Positions 38,245-48,648 are shown, counted from the stretch's first letter. The stretch is DNA of 64,000 bases from Desulfovibrionaceae bacterium (GCA_031082225.1 JAVHLG010000008.1:9702-73701); one strand, 5' to 3'. The notes: generated from the letters alone by a model not told the origin. Made by a program: numbers and translations.

Positions 38245-39705
38245 TCAGAGGATCCTCCGTTTCAAGAGTTCGGTGCGTTTTTTGAAGAGTTCCTCGAGTT
38301 TGGCCAGATCCTGCTTCTGTTCTTCGGATTTGGCCAGTCCCTTGGCCTTTTTGATCTGGAACTCGGCCTGGCGTTCGTTGTTCGAATAGACGGCGGCATA
38401 GGCCAGATGCAGGTGGGCCCGGAAGATATCCCCGGACTGTCCGAGCATCTGGCCGTAGGCGGTCTGGATCTCCGCGTTGTCAGGGAAATTCATGCGCACC
38501 CGGTTCATGTAGGGCAGGGCCTGGGCGAAATGGCCGGTCTGGGCCAGAAGCCGGGCGTATTCGAAAAGGGCTGTCAGGTCGTTGGGATTTTTCTCCACGG
38601 AGCGCTTGAGATAGTCCTCGGCCAGGGCGTAGCGCCGGGACTTGATCTCGAAGCGTCCGATCTCGCGCAGCCACAGGGGGTCTTCCCCGCCGCAGGCCAT
38701 GGCCTGGTCAAAGCCCGTCCGGGTGGCCGCGATGTCGTGGGTCCGGCCCAGGGCCACGGCCATGCCGAGCTTGTCCAGACAGGTCATCTTGGCCCCCAGG
38801 CCCCGGTAATGGCCGATGGCCTTCTGGGGGTCGTCGTAGCGGGCCCGGATGATGGTCTGGGCGCGCAGAAACGCGGCGTCGTCGTCTTTGCGGTCGCGAA
38901 TGGCCTTGGGCATCTGGTTGATGCGGTCTTTGAGGTAGCCCAGGCGCTCGGTGACGTCGGGGTGGGTGCTTAAATAGGCCGGGATGGTGGCCTGGCCCTT
39001 GAGCCAGCGCATGCGGCGGATGGTTTCGAAGGCCCCGACCATCCCCTGGGGCGGATATCCGGCGGCCACCAGATAGTTCATGCCCACCTGGTCGGCCTCG
39101 CGCTCGTCCTCCCGGCTGTAGCTCAAATAGGTCTGGGCGGCGGCCGCCTGGGAGCCCAGGATAAGCGCACTGCCGGCCTCGGGAGCGCCTGCGGCGGCGC
39201 CCAGGGCGAGGCCCGCCGCCATGCCCACCAGTTGGCCGATGGTCAGGGTGGCCATCTTCTCGTAGCGGCTGGCCAGATGGCGCTGGCTGACGTGGGCCAG
39301 TTCGTGGGCGATGACCGCCGCCACCTCGGACTCGTGATTGAGGTTGAGGATGAGGCCGGTGAAGACGAAGACGTAGCCCGCCGGGGCGGCGAAGGCGTTC
39401 AAGGCGTTGTTCCGGATGACCCCGATGGTCAGGGGGAAGGGCTGGGGCGGCATGGACTTGGCCACCCGGTTGACCATGTCCGTGACGTAGGCCTGGATCT
39501 CGGCATCGTCCACCAGGGGGAGCTGGGAGCGGATCAGGGCGTTGAATTTTTCGCCCAGTTCCCGCTCGTCCTTGAGGGTGAACTCGAACAGTCCGGCATG
39601 GGCCTCGCGGGGAGACGTCGGCCATGCGCCCGGGACGAATCGTCCCGCCGCAAGGCACAGGATGACCGCCGCGATGGCGGCCGTGCGGCGAAGCGGGGTG
39701 CTCAT
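38245..39705 (-). CDS. BepA-like M48 metalloprotease with TPR repeats
   Basis: 486 residues. Signal peptide (IAAVILCLAAGRFVPGAWP), zinc motif HELAHVSQRH and third ligand in EREADQVG, followed by a C-terminal half of TPR-like helices (YALAEDYLKRSVEKNPNDLTALFEYARLLAQ, short quote LKRSVEKNPNDLTALFEYAR). The architecture is that of BepA/YfgC, a periplasmic protease and chaperone in outer-membrane protein (LptD/BAM) quality control. The start has AAGGAAAGGAC before ATG. It lies between rho and the PPC gene, co-directional. Confidence 0.9.
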   Translation of the reverse strand: MSTPLRRTAAIAAVILCLAAGRFVPGAWPTSPREAHAGLFEFTLKDERELGEKFNALIRSQLPLVDDAEIQAYVTDMVNRVAKSMPPQPFPLTIGVIRNNALNAFAAPAGYVFVFTGLILNLNHESEVAAVIAHELAHVSQRHLASRYEKMATLTIGQLVGMAAGLALGAAAGAPEAGSALILGSQAAAAQTYLSYSREDEREADQVGMNYLVAAGYPPQGMVGAFETIRRMRWLKGQATIPAYLSTHPDVTERLGYLKDRINQMPKAIRDRKDDDAAFLRAQTIIRARYDDPQKAIGHYRGLGAKMTCLDKLGMAVALGRTHDIAATRTGFDQAMACGGEDPLWLREIGRFEIKSRRYALAEDYLKRSVEKNPNDLTALFEYARLLAQTGHFAQALPYMNRVRMNFPDNAEIQTAYGQMLGQSGDIFRAHLHLAYAAVYSNNERQAEFQIKKAKGLAKSEEQKQDLAKLEELFKKRTELLKRRIL

Positions 39706-39780
39706 GTCCTTTCCTTACCGCCGTTGGCGCAAGAAGAAAAGGGCGGCGCGACGGAAAGGCCCGGACGACCCGGACGCCCC

Positions 39781-41028
<1,248 letters not shown>

Positions 41029-41365
41029 TCCTTACTCCGTACCCAGAGGCGTTGTATGGTGCACAGCCGAGGAAAAGAGGGGTTTAGCCTGTAAAATAGT
41101 CCGAATCGATTCCAGCGAAATTTGCGAGGGCTTTTTTGGCGCAACGAAAATGCACAGTCGGCATTCTCTCCGCTATTTGCCAGCGGATGTATAAGCGGAA
41201 TGACGCTCGCGGAAAAATCAAGCTCCAGTCGCTGCTGCCTTCGCGGAAGTGTCAATTCTGTAAAAAAGAACCGGATTTGGAGGGGGCACTGCTTGGCGGC
41301 CCGTGGTGTTACTTATACAATTTGCGGGCACTGTCAAGCGGGATGTGGCCCTTTTGAGGTCATGG
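41029..41365. other. Long rho leader region
   Basis: 337 bases between carD and rho on the minus strand. With the promoter at 41310-41337, the transcript would carry roughly 270 untranslated bases. The stretch is C-rich and lower in GC toward 41040-41180, and has a minus-strand T-run near 41261-41266. No gene is credible (the 76-residue track ORF lacks family or ribosome site). It would suit Rho autoregulation by premature termination. Confidence 0.4.
41310..41337 (-). promoter_or_regulatory. Candidate rho promoter
   Basis: Minus strand TTGACA (41337-41332), 16-base spacer, TAAGTA (41315-41310). Confidence 0.5.
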
Positions 41366-41878
41366 TCATTCCGCGACCTTGGGTTGCATCACGTCGGCGA
41401 ACAGTTCGCCTATGACCGCCTTGATGTCGTCCTGGGTCTGGTCGAGGGCCAGGCTCAACTCCAGGGTCAACAGCCCCGTGGCCTGTTCCAGCAGGCGGCG
41501 TTCCCCGAACGACAGCTCCTTGTTCTGCCCGATGAGCAGAAGCTCCTTGAGCACGTACGCCACGTCGGAAAGATCCCCGCTTTTGAGCTTCTCGGAATAT
41601 TCCCGGTAGCGGCGGTTCCAGTTTTGCCCGGTGTACCCGGTGAAGTCCGAACGGTCCTTCAGGGATTCGATGATGGCCCGGCCCTGGGCCTCGGTGCACA
41701 AGGACCGCAGGCCGACGTTTCCGGCATTCTGCACCGGAACCATGAGGGTGACGTTGTTGCTCAAGATCCGGACGATAAAAAAATTCGTCGTCGCCCCCCC
41801 GATGTCCCGGGATTCGATACGTTCCACTTTGCCCACACCCTGGGCTGGATAGACAACGAGCTGGTCAACGGAAAACAC
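41366..41878 (-). CDS. carD: CarD family RNA polymerase-binding regulator
   Basis: 170 residues. I place the start at the GTG 41878 (VFSVDQLVVYPAQGVGKVE) because AAAGGAG lies seven bases upstream and the CarD fold begins right there; the track ATG at 41992 adds 38 residues without support. N-terminal Tudor-like RNAP interaction domain and a C-terminal helical DNA-contact domain (YTGQNWNRRYREYSEKLKSG, conserved W). CarD binds the RNAP beta subunit and stabilises open promoter complexes, mostly at rRNA and other strong promoters. It sits between pth and rho. Confidence 0.9.
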   Translation of the reverse strand: MFSVDQLVVYPAQGVGKVERIESRDIGGATTNFFIVRILSNNVTLMVPVQNAGNVGLRSLCTEAQGRAIIESLKDRSDFTGYTGQNWNRRYREYSEKLKSGDLSDVAYVLKELLLIGQNKELSFGERRLLEQATGLLTLELSLALDQTQDDIKAVIGELFADVMQPKVAE

Positions 41879-41988
41879 CGTGGGGCTCCTTTGCGAGTCG
41901 GAAAGAGGAGAGGATGCGTCCAGTGTTTTTCCTGTATAACGCAATGGGCGAAAAGAGTCCATGTCTGATTGAACCGATCCGGCCCCGG

Positions 41989-42597
41989 TCACGCGGGCTC
42001 CGGCGGCGGGCAGTGGTTGACCTGGCCCGCCTCGCGTTTGGCGGCATCCAGGCCTTCGGCCAAATAAAGCTGCACCAGCCGGGCCGCGTCTTTAGCCACG
42101 CGCAAGGCGATGGCCCGCTCGACATCCGGAAAGCGTTCCAGGACGTATCCCCTGACGTCGCGTCCCGGCCCGGGGCGGCCTATGCCCAGCCGCACGCGCA
42201 CGAAGTCCGGCGTTCCCAGTTCCCGGGTGATGGAGCAAAGGCCCTGGTGCCCGGCATTGCCGCCGCCGCGTTTGATCCGGATGCGGCCCAGGGGCAGGTC
42301 CAGTTCGTCGTGCACCACCACCAGATCCGTGGGGGCGATCTTGTAGTAGCCGCACAGAAAGGAGGCGGCCAGACCGCTTAAATTCATGAACGTCAGGGGT
42401 TTGGCCGCCAGGTGTGGTCCCCGGGCCGGACCGCTGAGAACCAGGTGGGAGAGCTCCACGTCTTTTCGCGTGGACACCCGGGAGGCGTCGCCCAGGGCAA
42501 GCAGGGCGTCAATGGCCCAAAAGCCCAGGTTGTGCCTGGTTGCGGCGTATTGGGGGCCGGGATTGCCCAGTCCCATGATCAGTGATGTGAACGCCAT
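41989..42597 (-). CDS. pth: Peptidyl-tRNA hydrolase
   Basis: 202 residues, standard. N-terminus SLIMGLGNPGPQYAATRHNLGF contains the catalytic His (RHNLGF) and the conserved GNPG; later FMNLSG, VVHDELDLPLGRIR and GGNAGHQGLCSI. It recycles peptidyl-tRNAs dropped from ribosomes. It follows rplY, as is common, with a hairpin between them. Confidence 0.96.
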   Translation of the reverse strand: MAFTSLIMGLGNPGPQYAATRHNLGFWAIDALLALGDASRVSTRKDVELSHLVLSGPARGPHLAAKPLTFMNLSGLAASFLCGYYKIAPTDLVVVHDELDLPLGRIRIKRGGGNAGHQGLCSITRELGTPDFVRVRLGIGRPGPGRDVRGYVLERFPDVERAIALRVAKDAARLVQLYLAEGLDAAKREAGQVNHCPPPEPA

Positions 42598-42689
42598 GTC
42601 CTGCGGGGGTTATATGGAATCGAAAACGATGCCCAAAGCGGGTACAGGTGCGCCCGGGAGTTAAACGGCGCGAAAAAAAGTCCGGACGG

Positions 42690-42763
42690 CAAAAAGAAAA
42701 AAACGGCGCCAGCCGCCTTGCGCGACGCGCCTGACAGGGGGCGGCTCCAGGCGGGCCGCCCCC
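42690..42763 (-). terminator. Terminator-like hairpins after rplY
   Basis: Stem GGGGGCGGC/GCCGCCCCC (arms 42755-42763 and 42737-42745, minus orientation) soon after the rplY stop, then further GC-rich pairing and a T-rich run CGTTTTTTTCTTTTT (about 42705-42690). Confidence 0.5.
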
Positions 42764-42779
42764 CGGCATCCAGCGGGAA

Positions 42780-43376
42780 TCAGGACGTGGCCGCGCCCTT
42801 GTCCTCTTCCTCGGTCTCGTAGACCACGCCCACCACGGCGTAGTCGTCGTCGAAAACGGCCTTGACCCCTTCGGGCAGCACCAGGTCGGCCACGGAGATG
42901 TTCTCGTTGGGATCAAGCTGGGTGACGTCGATGGTCACCTGGTCCGGGACGGACAGGGGCAGGCATTCCACCTCGATCATGTCCCGGAAGATTTCGAGCT
43001 TGCCGCCGAGCACCACGCCCTTGGCCTTGCCGGTGACCACCACGGGCACGGACACCCGGATGACCTTGTCCAGGTCCACGCCGTAGAAGTCCACATGGGT
43101 GATGCGGGGCTTGGTGGGGTGGCGCTGCACGTTCCAGATCAGCGACGGCCTGGTCTGGGGGCCGTCCTCGGTCTCGATCACCAGATCGAAGACGTGGGAG
43201 GAGCCGGTCTTTTCCCGCAGTTTCGTCAGGGGCAGCTCGGACACCATGACCGGGATGTTGGTCCCTTTGGAATCATAGAAGATGCCGGGCACAAGGCTTT
43301 CGACGCGCATCCGCCGACAGGCGCCTTTTCCCTTTGCCGAGCGGGGTTTGACCGCGAGCGACAGTTGTTCTTTCAT
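42780..43376 (-). CDS. rplY: 50S ribosomal protein L25 (Ctc type)
   Basis: 198 residues, the long Ctc form with the C-terminal beta domain. Signs: KPRSAKGKGACRRMR at the start, VPGIFYDSKGTNIPVMV, ITHVDFYGVDLDKVI and VTIDVTQLDPNENISVADL. It binds 5S rRNA. AAAAGGAGAACCCC precedes the ATG. It lies 52 bases after prs, and this gap contains a hairpin (CCGGGCGCG/CGCGCCGG) between the genes, probably an attenuator or processing site. Confidence 0.95.
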   Translation of the reverse strand: MKEQLSLAVKPRSAKGKGACRRMRVESLVPGIFYDSKGTNIPVMVSELPLTKLREKTGSSHVFDLVIETEDGPQTRPSLIWNVQRHPTKPRITHVDFYGVDLDKVIRVSVPVVVTGKAKGVVLGGKLEIFRDMIEVECLPLSVPDQVTIDVTQLDPNENISVADLVLPEGVKAVFDDDYAVVGVVYETEEEDKGAATS

Positions 43377-43428
43377 GGGGTTCTCCTTTTCGATTCCGGC
43401 GCGGCGTTCGCGCCCGGCATGTGTTTTT

Positions 43429-44373
43429 TTAGGTGAAAAGCACGCTCACCGACGACTCGGTGTGGATGTTGTGAATGGCCTTGGCCAGAAGCCCGGCGAT
43501 GGACAGCACCTTGATCTTGGAACAACACTTGGCCGCATCGCTCAGGGGGATGGTGTTGGTGGTCACGATCTGGGAGAACGGCGAGGCCGTAAGGCGCTCG
43601 ATGGCCGGGCCGGACAGCACGGGATGGGTGGCGCAGGCCATGACCTCGCAGGCGCCGTTTTCGAGCAGCACCTGACCGGCCTGGACGATGGTCCCGGCGG
43701 TGTCGATCATGTCGTCCAAGACCACGCAGACCTTGTCCCGGACGTCGCCGATGACGTGCATGGCCTTGGCCTGGTTGGGGCTGTCGCGGCGCTTGTCGAT
43801 GATGGCCAGCCCGCCCTCCAGGCGCTTGGCGAAGGACCGGGCCCGCTCCACGCCCCCGGCGTCGGGGGAGACGATCATCAGGTTGTCGCTGTGGATGCCC
43901 TTGAAATATTCGGCCATGATCGGCGCGGCATAGAGGTTGTCCACGGGCAGGTTGAAAAAGCCCTGGATCTGTCCGGCGTGCAGGTCGATGGTCAAAAGCC
44001 GGTTCATTCCGGCCACGGTCAAGAAGTCGGCCACCAGCTTGGCGCTGATGGGCGCCCGGGGAAACACCTTGCGATCCTGGCGGGCGTAACCGTAATACGG
44101 CACCACGGCGGTCACCCGGTGGGCGCTGGCCCGTTTCAGGGCGTCCAGCATCAGGCACAGTTCCATCAGAAGGAAATTCACGGGCTTGCAGGTGGACTGG
44201 ATGACGAAGATGTCCGAGCCCCGGACGTTGGCCCCGATCTCCACCCGGATCTCGCCGTCGCTGAAGGTGCTCACCTTGGAGGGCAGAAGGGTGCAGCCCA
44301 GGTGATCGCAGATGGCTTCGGCCAGCGCCGGATTGGACGTGCCGGAGAGGATTTTCAGATCGCCTTGGGCCAT
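43429..44373 (-). CDS. prs: Ribose-phosphate pyrophosphokinase
   Basis: 314 residues from ATG 44373 (MAQGDLKIL); the 25 extra residues of the track ORF lack family likeness. Signature regions: [13 protein letters not shown] (flexible loop), [26 protein letters not shown] and the PRPP loop [13 protein letters not shown]. It makes PRPP from ribose 5-phosphate and ATP for nucleotide, His and Trp synthesis. GAGG lies nine bases upstream. It is the first protein gene after tRNA-Gln. Confidence 0.96.
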   Translation of the reverse strand: MAQGDLKILSGTSNPALAEAICDHLGCTLLPSKVSTFSDGEIRVEIGANVRGSDIFVIQSTCKPVNFLLMELCLMLDALKRASAHRVTAVVPYYGYARQDRKVFPRAPISAKLVADFLTVAGMNRLLTIDLHAGQIQGFFNLPVDNLYAAPIMAEYFKGIHSDNLMIVSPDAGGVERARSFAKRLEGGLAIIDKRRDSPNQAKAMHVIGDVRDKVCVVLDDMIDTAGTIVQAGQVLLENGACEVMACATHPVLSGPAIERLTASPFSQIVTTNTIPLSDAAKCCSKIKVLSIAGLLAKAIHNIHTESSVSVLFT

Positions 44374-44513
44374 GGAGTTTCGCCTCGATAGTGGTGTTCC
44401 GGGGGGCTGCCCTGCGGCGCGCCTGTGACGTCCGCTCCGTCCCGCCATGTCCGGATGCGGCGTTCCCGTGTGCTGTCCGACCCGCTGCGGTCACAGGGGG
44501 GCGGGCATAAAAA

Positions 44514-44589
44514 TGGCTGGGGCGGAAGGATTCGAACCCTCGAATGCGGGGACCAAAACCCCGTGCCTTGCCAGCTTGGCGACGCCCCA
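44514..44589 (-). tRNA. tRNA-Gln (anticodon TTG)
   Basis: 76 bases on the minus strand. Acceptor arms TGGGGCG and CGCCCCA, discriminator G and an encoded CCA; anticodon stem CGGGG/CCCCG around loop TTTTGGT, giving anticodon TTG; T arm GAGGGTTCGAATCCTTC. It lies between ispE and prs. Confidence 0.95.
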
Positions 44590-44609
44590 GCAGTCCCGGA
44601 CAATCCCGG

Positions 44610-44632
44610 AAAAAAAGCGCCGCAAAGCGGCG
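44610..44632 (-). terminator. Terminator of ispE
   Basis: Minus-strand stem CGCCGC-TTT-GCGGCG (44632-44618) followed by CTTTTTTT, starting right at the ispE stop codon and ending before tRNA-Gln. Confidence 0.7.
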
Positions 44633-45526
44633 TCAGGGAAGAACCAGCCGTCCGTCAACGCCCTGGCGGACAAGCCCGGCTGCGGCCTGGCGGGCCTTTT
44701 CCCGATCCCGGAACAGTCCGAACATGGCGGACCCGCTGCCGCTTAAGGCCGCGCCCGCCGCGCCCAGGGAAAACAGGGTTTCCTTGAGACGCCGCAGACC
44801 CGGCCGGGCCGCGAAAACGACCCGTTCGAAGCTGTTGTACAGTGGCAGCCCGGTCACGCAAAAGGGTCGTATATTTCGCTGAAATGCGCTTGTCAAGAGA
44901 CTTTCCAGGGCAGGGGCCTCGTTTTCGGACTGTTCGTCGTAGGCCCGGTAGGCCCAGGCCGTATTCACCCGCTCCCCGGGACAGACCAGGACCAGGGCGA
45001 ATCCGGAAAGATCGAGAGGAAAGGGGGACAGTTTCTCGCCGATGCCCAGCGCCAGGGCCGGGCCGTCCTGGAGAAAAAAGGGCACGTCCGCTCCCAGGCC
45101 CGCGCCCATGTCGGACAGTTCCCGGGCGGACACGGGATGCGGGGCGCGGTCGTTGAGATGGGCCAGCATGCGTGCGGCGTCGGAACTGGCCCCGCCAAGT
45201 CCCGAGCCGGCCGGGATGCGTTTGTCCAGAAAAACGTCGAGGGCTGGGAAAAAACCTGTTTTTTCGCCGTAGGCCCGGTAGGCCCGGGCCACGAGATTGT
45301 CCGGCCCGTCCAGGGCCGGGTCCGAGCAGGCAAGGCGCAGGCCGCCGTCTCCGGGCAGGGGGCGGATGACCAGTTCGTCCGCCGGGTGGGGCAGGGCCAG
45401 AAACAGGGTCTCCAGATCGTGATAGCCGTCGGGGCGGCGGGAAAGGATGCGCAGATGCAGATTGATCTTGCACGGCGCGACAAGGCGGATCTCCCCGGCG
45501 GGGGCGGTGGGGGGGGGCTTGTTCAT
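44633..45526 (-). CDS. ispE: 4-diphosphocytidyl-2-C-methyl-D-erythritol kinase
   Basis: 297 residues. GHMP kinase of the MEP isoprenoid pathway. Signs: PCKINLHLRILSRRPDGYHD at the N-terminus, the ATP loop PAGSGLGGASSDAARML, LGADVPFFL and the C-terminal GAAGAALSGSGSAMFGLF. It phosphorylates the 2-hydroxyl of CDP-ME. The ATG comes only 10 bases after the T-run of the upstream htrA terminator and has no clear ribosome site, so a slightly later or unusual start or a leaderless message is possible. Confidence 0.93.
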   Translation of the reverse strand: MNKPPPTAPAGEIRLVAPCKINLHLRILSRRPDGYHDLETLFLALPHPADELVIRPLPGDGGLRLACSDPALDGPDNLVARAYRAYGEKTGFFPALDVFLDKRIPAGSGLGGASSDAARMLAHLNDRAPHPVSARELSDMGAGLGADVPFFLQDGPALALGIGEKLSPFPLDLSGFALVLVCPGERVNTAWAYRAYDEQSENEAPALESLLTSAFQRNIRPFCVTGLPLYNSFERVVFAARPGLRRLKETLFSLGAAGAALSGSGSAMFGLFRDREKARQAAAGLVRQGVDGRLVLP

Positions 45527-45535
45527 GACGGCATG

Positions 45536-45569
45536 AAAAAACGCGGGACGGGGAAGGCCCCGTCCCGCG
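45536..45569 (-). terminator. Strong terminator of htrA
   Basis: Minus-strand arms CGCGGGACG...CGTCCCGCG (45569-45542) closing on GGGCCTTCCC, followed by TTTTTT (45541-45536). Confidence 0.85.
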
Positions 45570-45580
45570 TTGCGGTTGTC

Positions 45581-47062
45581 CTATTTGCCGTCCGTCACCG
45601 GGATGGTGCGGAACAGGCTTTGTCCCTGGCGCTTGATCAGGAGCATGACCACGCCTTTTTTCTTGCCATCCTCCTTGACCGCCTTGGTGAAGGCGTCCAC
45701 GGAGGTGACGGGGGACTGGTTGATCTCCAGGATCACGTCTCCGGGCCGGACCTCGGCCTCTTCGGCGGCGGAGCCTTCGGCCACCCCGGCTACAAGCAGC
45801 CCTTCGGCCTTGTCCAGGCCCAGGGCCTTGGCCTCCTGGCCGCTCACCGGACGCAGGGAGAGGCCAAGCAGGGACGCGCTTGCGGTCTCGTCCTCGCCGT
45901 TTTGCATCTCGCCCTGGGCCAGGTTCTTGGAGTCGCGCTCACCCAGGCTGACGCGGATCTTGCTCGTGGAACCCTTGCGCAGGATGGTCAACTCCGCTTT
46001 CTCGCCGGGCCGGATGGCCGCCACCTTGCGCAACAGCGCGTTGGTGTCCTCCACGGCCTCGCCGTTGACCGCGGTGATGACGTCGCCAGCCTTCAGCCCC
46101 GCCTTGTCCGCCGGATCGCCGGGGATGACCGAAGTCAGAAGCGCGCCCTTGGTGTCCTTCATGTCCAGGGCCTTGGCGGTGTTCTCGTCGATGTTCTGGA
46201 TGGTCACGCCGAGCCAGCCGCGCTTGACGGACTTGTTTTCGCGCAGTTGGCTGATGATGTCCTTGGCCATGTTGCTGGGGATGGCGAAGCCGATGCCCTG
46301 GCCCGAGGCCACGATGGCGGTGTTGATGCCGATGACCCGGCCGTCCAGGTCCAGAAGCGGGCCGCCGGAGTTGCCGGGGTTGATGGAGGCGTCGGTCTGG
46401 ATGAAGTTGTCGAAGGGACCGGCCCCGATGATGCGGCCCTTGGCGGACACGATGCCCACGGTGACGGTGTTTTGCAGGCCGAAGGGGTTGCCGATGGCCA
46501 CCACCCATTCCCCGACCTTGAGCGCGCCGGAGTCGCCGAATTCAAGATAGGGCAGGTCGTTTTTTCCGTCGATCTTGATCAGGGCCAGATCCATCTCCGG
46601 ATCGCGGCCGATGACCTTGGCGGTCAGGGGCTTGTCCGCGTCGCGCAACAGCACCTTGACCTCGTCGGCCTGGTCGATGACGTGGTTGTTGGTCACGATG
46701 TAGCCGTCGCGGGAGATGATGAAGCCCGAGCCCAGGGAGCGCTGCTTGGGGCCGCGCTCACGGCCCTGGGGACCGCCCTGGGGTCCGCCGTGGGGGCCGC
46801 CCTGGGGGCCCTGGGGACCAAAGAAGCGGTCGAACTGGTCGAAAAAGTCATCGAAGGGGGTGCCCTTGCGCGGCATCTGTTGGAAGAAGTCGCGCAGTTT
46901 GCCCTGGTTGCCTACGGTTTTGGTGGTGGAGATGTTGACCACGGCCGGGCCTGCCTTTTCCGCCAGGGTGGTGATCTCCGGCAGGGAGGAGGCCAGGCCG
47001 GGGGCGGCCAGGACGAAGATGGCGAGTATCGCCAGAAGGGACGATTTCACGCTGCGGATCAT
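45581..47062 (-). CDS. DegP/HtrA-type periplasmic serine protease
   Basis: 493 residues from ATG 47062, which follows AGGAG at seven bases; the track start at 47281 is 73 codons too early and would spoil the signal peptide (SSLLAILAIFVLAAPGLAS). Trypsin-like domain with His in TNNHVID, Asp in DPEMDLALIKID and Ser in NPGNSGGPL, then two PDZ domains (GWLGVTIQNI..., and the C-terminal one around VAGVAEGSAAEEAEVRPGD). A loop after residue 60 is rich in Gly, Pro, Gln and His (FGPQGPQGGPHGGPQGGPQG). It degrades or refolds misfolded envelope proteins. Monocistronic: own terminator. Confidence 0.94.
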   Translation of the reverse strand: MIRSVKSSLLAILAIFVLAAPGLASSLPEITTLAEKAGPAVVNISTTKTVGNQGKLRDFFQQMPRKGTPFDDFFDQFDRFFGPQGPQGGPHGGPQGGPQGRERGPKQRSLGSGFIISRDGYIVTNNHVIDQADEVKVLLRDADKPLTAKVIGRDPEMDLALIKIDGKNDLPYLEFGDSGALKVGEWVVAIGNPFGLQNTVTVGIVSAKGRIIGAGPFDNFIQTDASINPGNSGGPLLDLDGRVIGINTAIVASGQGIGFAIPSNMAKDIISQLRENKSVKRGWLGVTIQNIDENTAKALDMKDTKGALLTSVIPGDPADKAGLKAGDVITAVNGEAVEDTNALLRKVAAIRPGEKAELTILRKGSTSKIRVSLGERDSKNLAQGEMQNGEDETASASLLGLSLRPVSGQEAKALGLDKAEGLLVAGVAEGSAAEEAEVRPGDVILEINQSPVTSVDAFTKAVKEDGKKKGVVMLLIKRQGQSLFRTIPVTDGK

Positions 47063-47324
47063 GTGGTTCTCCTGGGTCACGCGGTGCGTCGCCATGCCCC
47101 GCAAGGGGATGCGTCGGCGCCTGTGGGTGCGTCCGGGGCGTCGGTCCTGTCCGGGGGATCCCTGGACAAGACGTTTGACGCACCGCCGATTACAGATGGT
47201 ATACGCTGCTGCCGGTCTTTGTAAACCGGCCCCGCTCCGAGTGTCCGCCTGTCGCGGCGTCGTTGCGGGATTCCGGATCACGGCGCGCTAACGCGTCGCC
47301 GGGGCCTTTGCCGTCGCCGCCATC

Positions 47325-47353
47325 TTGACAAGGAGGGCGGCGAAAAATATTAT
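47325..47353 (+). promoter_or_regulatory. Strong promoter of tRNA-Arg
   Basis: TTGACA (47325-47330), 17-base spacer, TATTAT (47348-47353), 66 bases before the tRNA. Near-perfect sigma-70 boxes, as expected for a stable RNA. Confidence 0.75.
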
Positions 47354-47419
47354 GACAAATTCGGGCTTCGTCAAGGTGTGTGGGCGCATGACCCCTTGCC
47401 CAAAGCCCTTCCGGTCCGT

Positions 47420-47496
<77 letters not shown>

Positions 47497-47506
47497 TGCA
47501 CGTCAG

Positions 47507-47534
47507 GGACGCGGTCTTGGCCGCGTCCTTTTTT
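47507..47534 (+). terminator. Terminator of tRNA-Arg
   Basis: GGACGCGG (47507-47514) and CCGCGTCC (47521-47528) around TCTTGG, followed by a T-run (TCCTTTTTTC). Confidence 0.85.
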
Positions 47535-47945
47535 CATGCGCCGACCGGGACACTCCCCCCTCATCAAGAACCGTGCCTTTGTGCATTCTCCACGTTTTAG
47601 CGGGATTTGTCTTCTTTTTTACCATTTTCTGGTCGGGTGAGTGCAAGATCGTGCACATTGTCTGTGCAGACATGTGCAGCGGGCTGGCCGCAGACCCGGG
47701 CCGGGTGATCGCGACGCCGCCGGGGGAACGCTGGAAATGTCCCGTGCGGCGCGGGATGCGTTGGGCCGGAGTCGCCGCCGCGCCCCTCGCCGCCATTGAC
47801 GCATTACGGCGGCTACCTGTAAAGAAAATGATACAGATGGGTCGATGACCCGCCCCGGTCGCTTCGCGCCCCGTCCGCTCCTACATCCCTGAAGGCGGAC
47901 GGCGCGAGAAACCACGTCGCACATCCGTCCCAGGGGGAACGCGCC
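47535..47945. other. Gene-poor region after tRNA-Arg
   Basis: About 410 bases. The first part (47575-47660) is T-rich and holds clustered GTGCA words (GTGCAAGATCGTGCAC near 47640-47655, then TGTGCAG twice). Later a palindrome GGGTC-GAT-GACCC lies at 47839-47851. A possible fecR-gene promoter TTGACG (47796-47801), 18 bases, TAAAGA (47820-47825) precedes it. The ORFs here (47573-47848; 47503-47796 minus) lack support. No integrase or attachment repeat of the tRNA end was found. Confidence 0.35.
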
Positions 47946-48614
47946 ATGAAAACACGTGTCCCGGCGTTTATCATCCCGATGCTCGTTTTTTTCTGCCTGA
48001 CGGCGAATGCCCAGGAGGGCGGGCCCGTGGGGCATGCCCAGTCCGTGCACGGATCGGTCGACGCCCGGCAGCCGGGGCGGGATGCGCGGCTTCTGGCCGC
48101 CGCCGCCTGCGTCTACCGGGCCGATGTGGTCCGTACGGCCGCCGCCGCCCGGGCCCAGTTCCAGTTCCTCGACCAGTCCGTTCTGGTCATGGACGCCGAG
48201 ACCGAGATCGCCCTGTCGGAGTATGTCTATGCCTACGACAACCCTCCGGATGCGAACGCCATGGTCGTGACCGGGTCGGTGGGGGTGTTCCGGTTCATCA
48301 CCGGGAAAATGGCCCAGAAGCGTCCCGAGAGCTTTACGGTCCAGACCCCGCTTCTGGACATCGGGGTGCGCGGCACGGATATCGGCGTATCCGTCACGGC
48401 CGGTTCCGGACGGCTGTCCGTGCTGTCCGGCGGCCCGGCCCTGGTCACGGACAGGGAATTCGGGACCACGGCCGAGGTGGCTGCGGGACAAAGCGTGTCC
48501 AAGGAGCGCGGCCAGACCATGGGCGCTCCGCAGGCCACGCCCCCGGCGGTCACCGAGGTGTTCAACACGCTCTCGCCCGCCCCGGCCGATCCCGACGCGG
48601 GCGGCGGATGCTGA
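47946..48614 (+). CDS. Secreted FecR-domain protein
   Basis: 222 residues. Signal peptide VPAFIIPMLVFFCLTANAQ, then a FecR-type beta domain (HAQSVHGSVDARQPGRDARL, VVRTAAAARAQFQFLDQSVL, AETEIALSEYVY, TPLLDIGVRGTDIGVSV). Here it is a free periplasmic domain and not the membrane anti-sigma form. Such proteins often belong to envelope systems of unknown role. GGGGGAA lies upstream of the ATG. Two small exported proteins follow on the same strand with short gaps (34 and 11 bases), so the three likely form an operon. Confidence 0.82.
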   Translation: MKTRVPAFIIPMLVFFCLTANAQEGGPVGHAQSVHGSVDARQPGRDARLLAAAACVYRADVVRTAAAARAQFQFLDQSVLVMDAETEIALSEYVYAYDNPPDANAMVVTGSVGVFRFITGKMAQKRPESFTVQTPLLDIGVRGTDIGVSVTAGSGRLSVLSGGPALVTDREFGTTAEVAAGQSVSKERGQTMGAPQATPPAVTEVFNTLSPAPADPDAGGGC

Positions 48615-48648
48615 AATAACGGCCCTGCAGGCGTAAGGAGACCGAGCC

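Noticed and set aside
45137-47224. 695-residue forward ORF opposite htrA/ispE
   Set aside because: Antisense shadow of two recognised genes.
47199-47225. Minus-strand promoter for htrA (TTTACA ... TATACC)
   Set aside because: Spacer is only 15 bases, so the match is weak.
47573-47848. 91-residue ORF after tRNA-Arg
   Set aside because: No ribosome site; the hydrophobic start looks accidental in a T-rich stretch.
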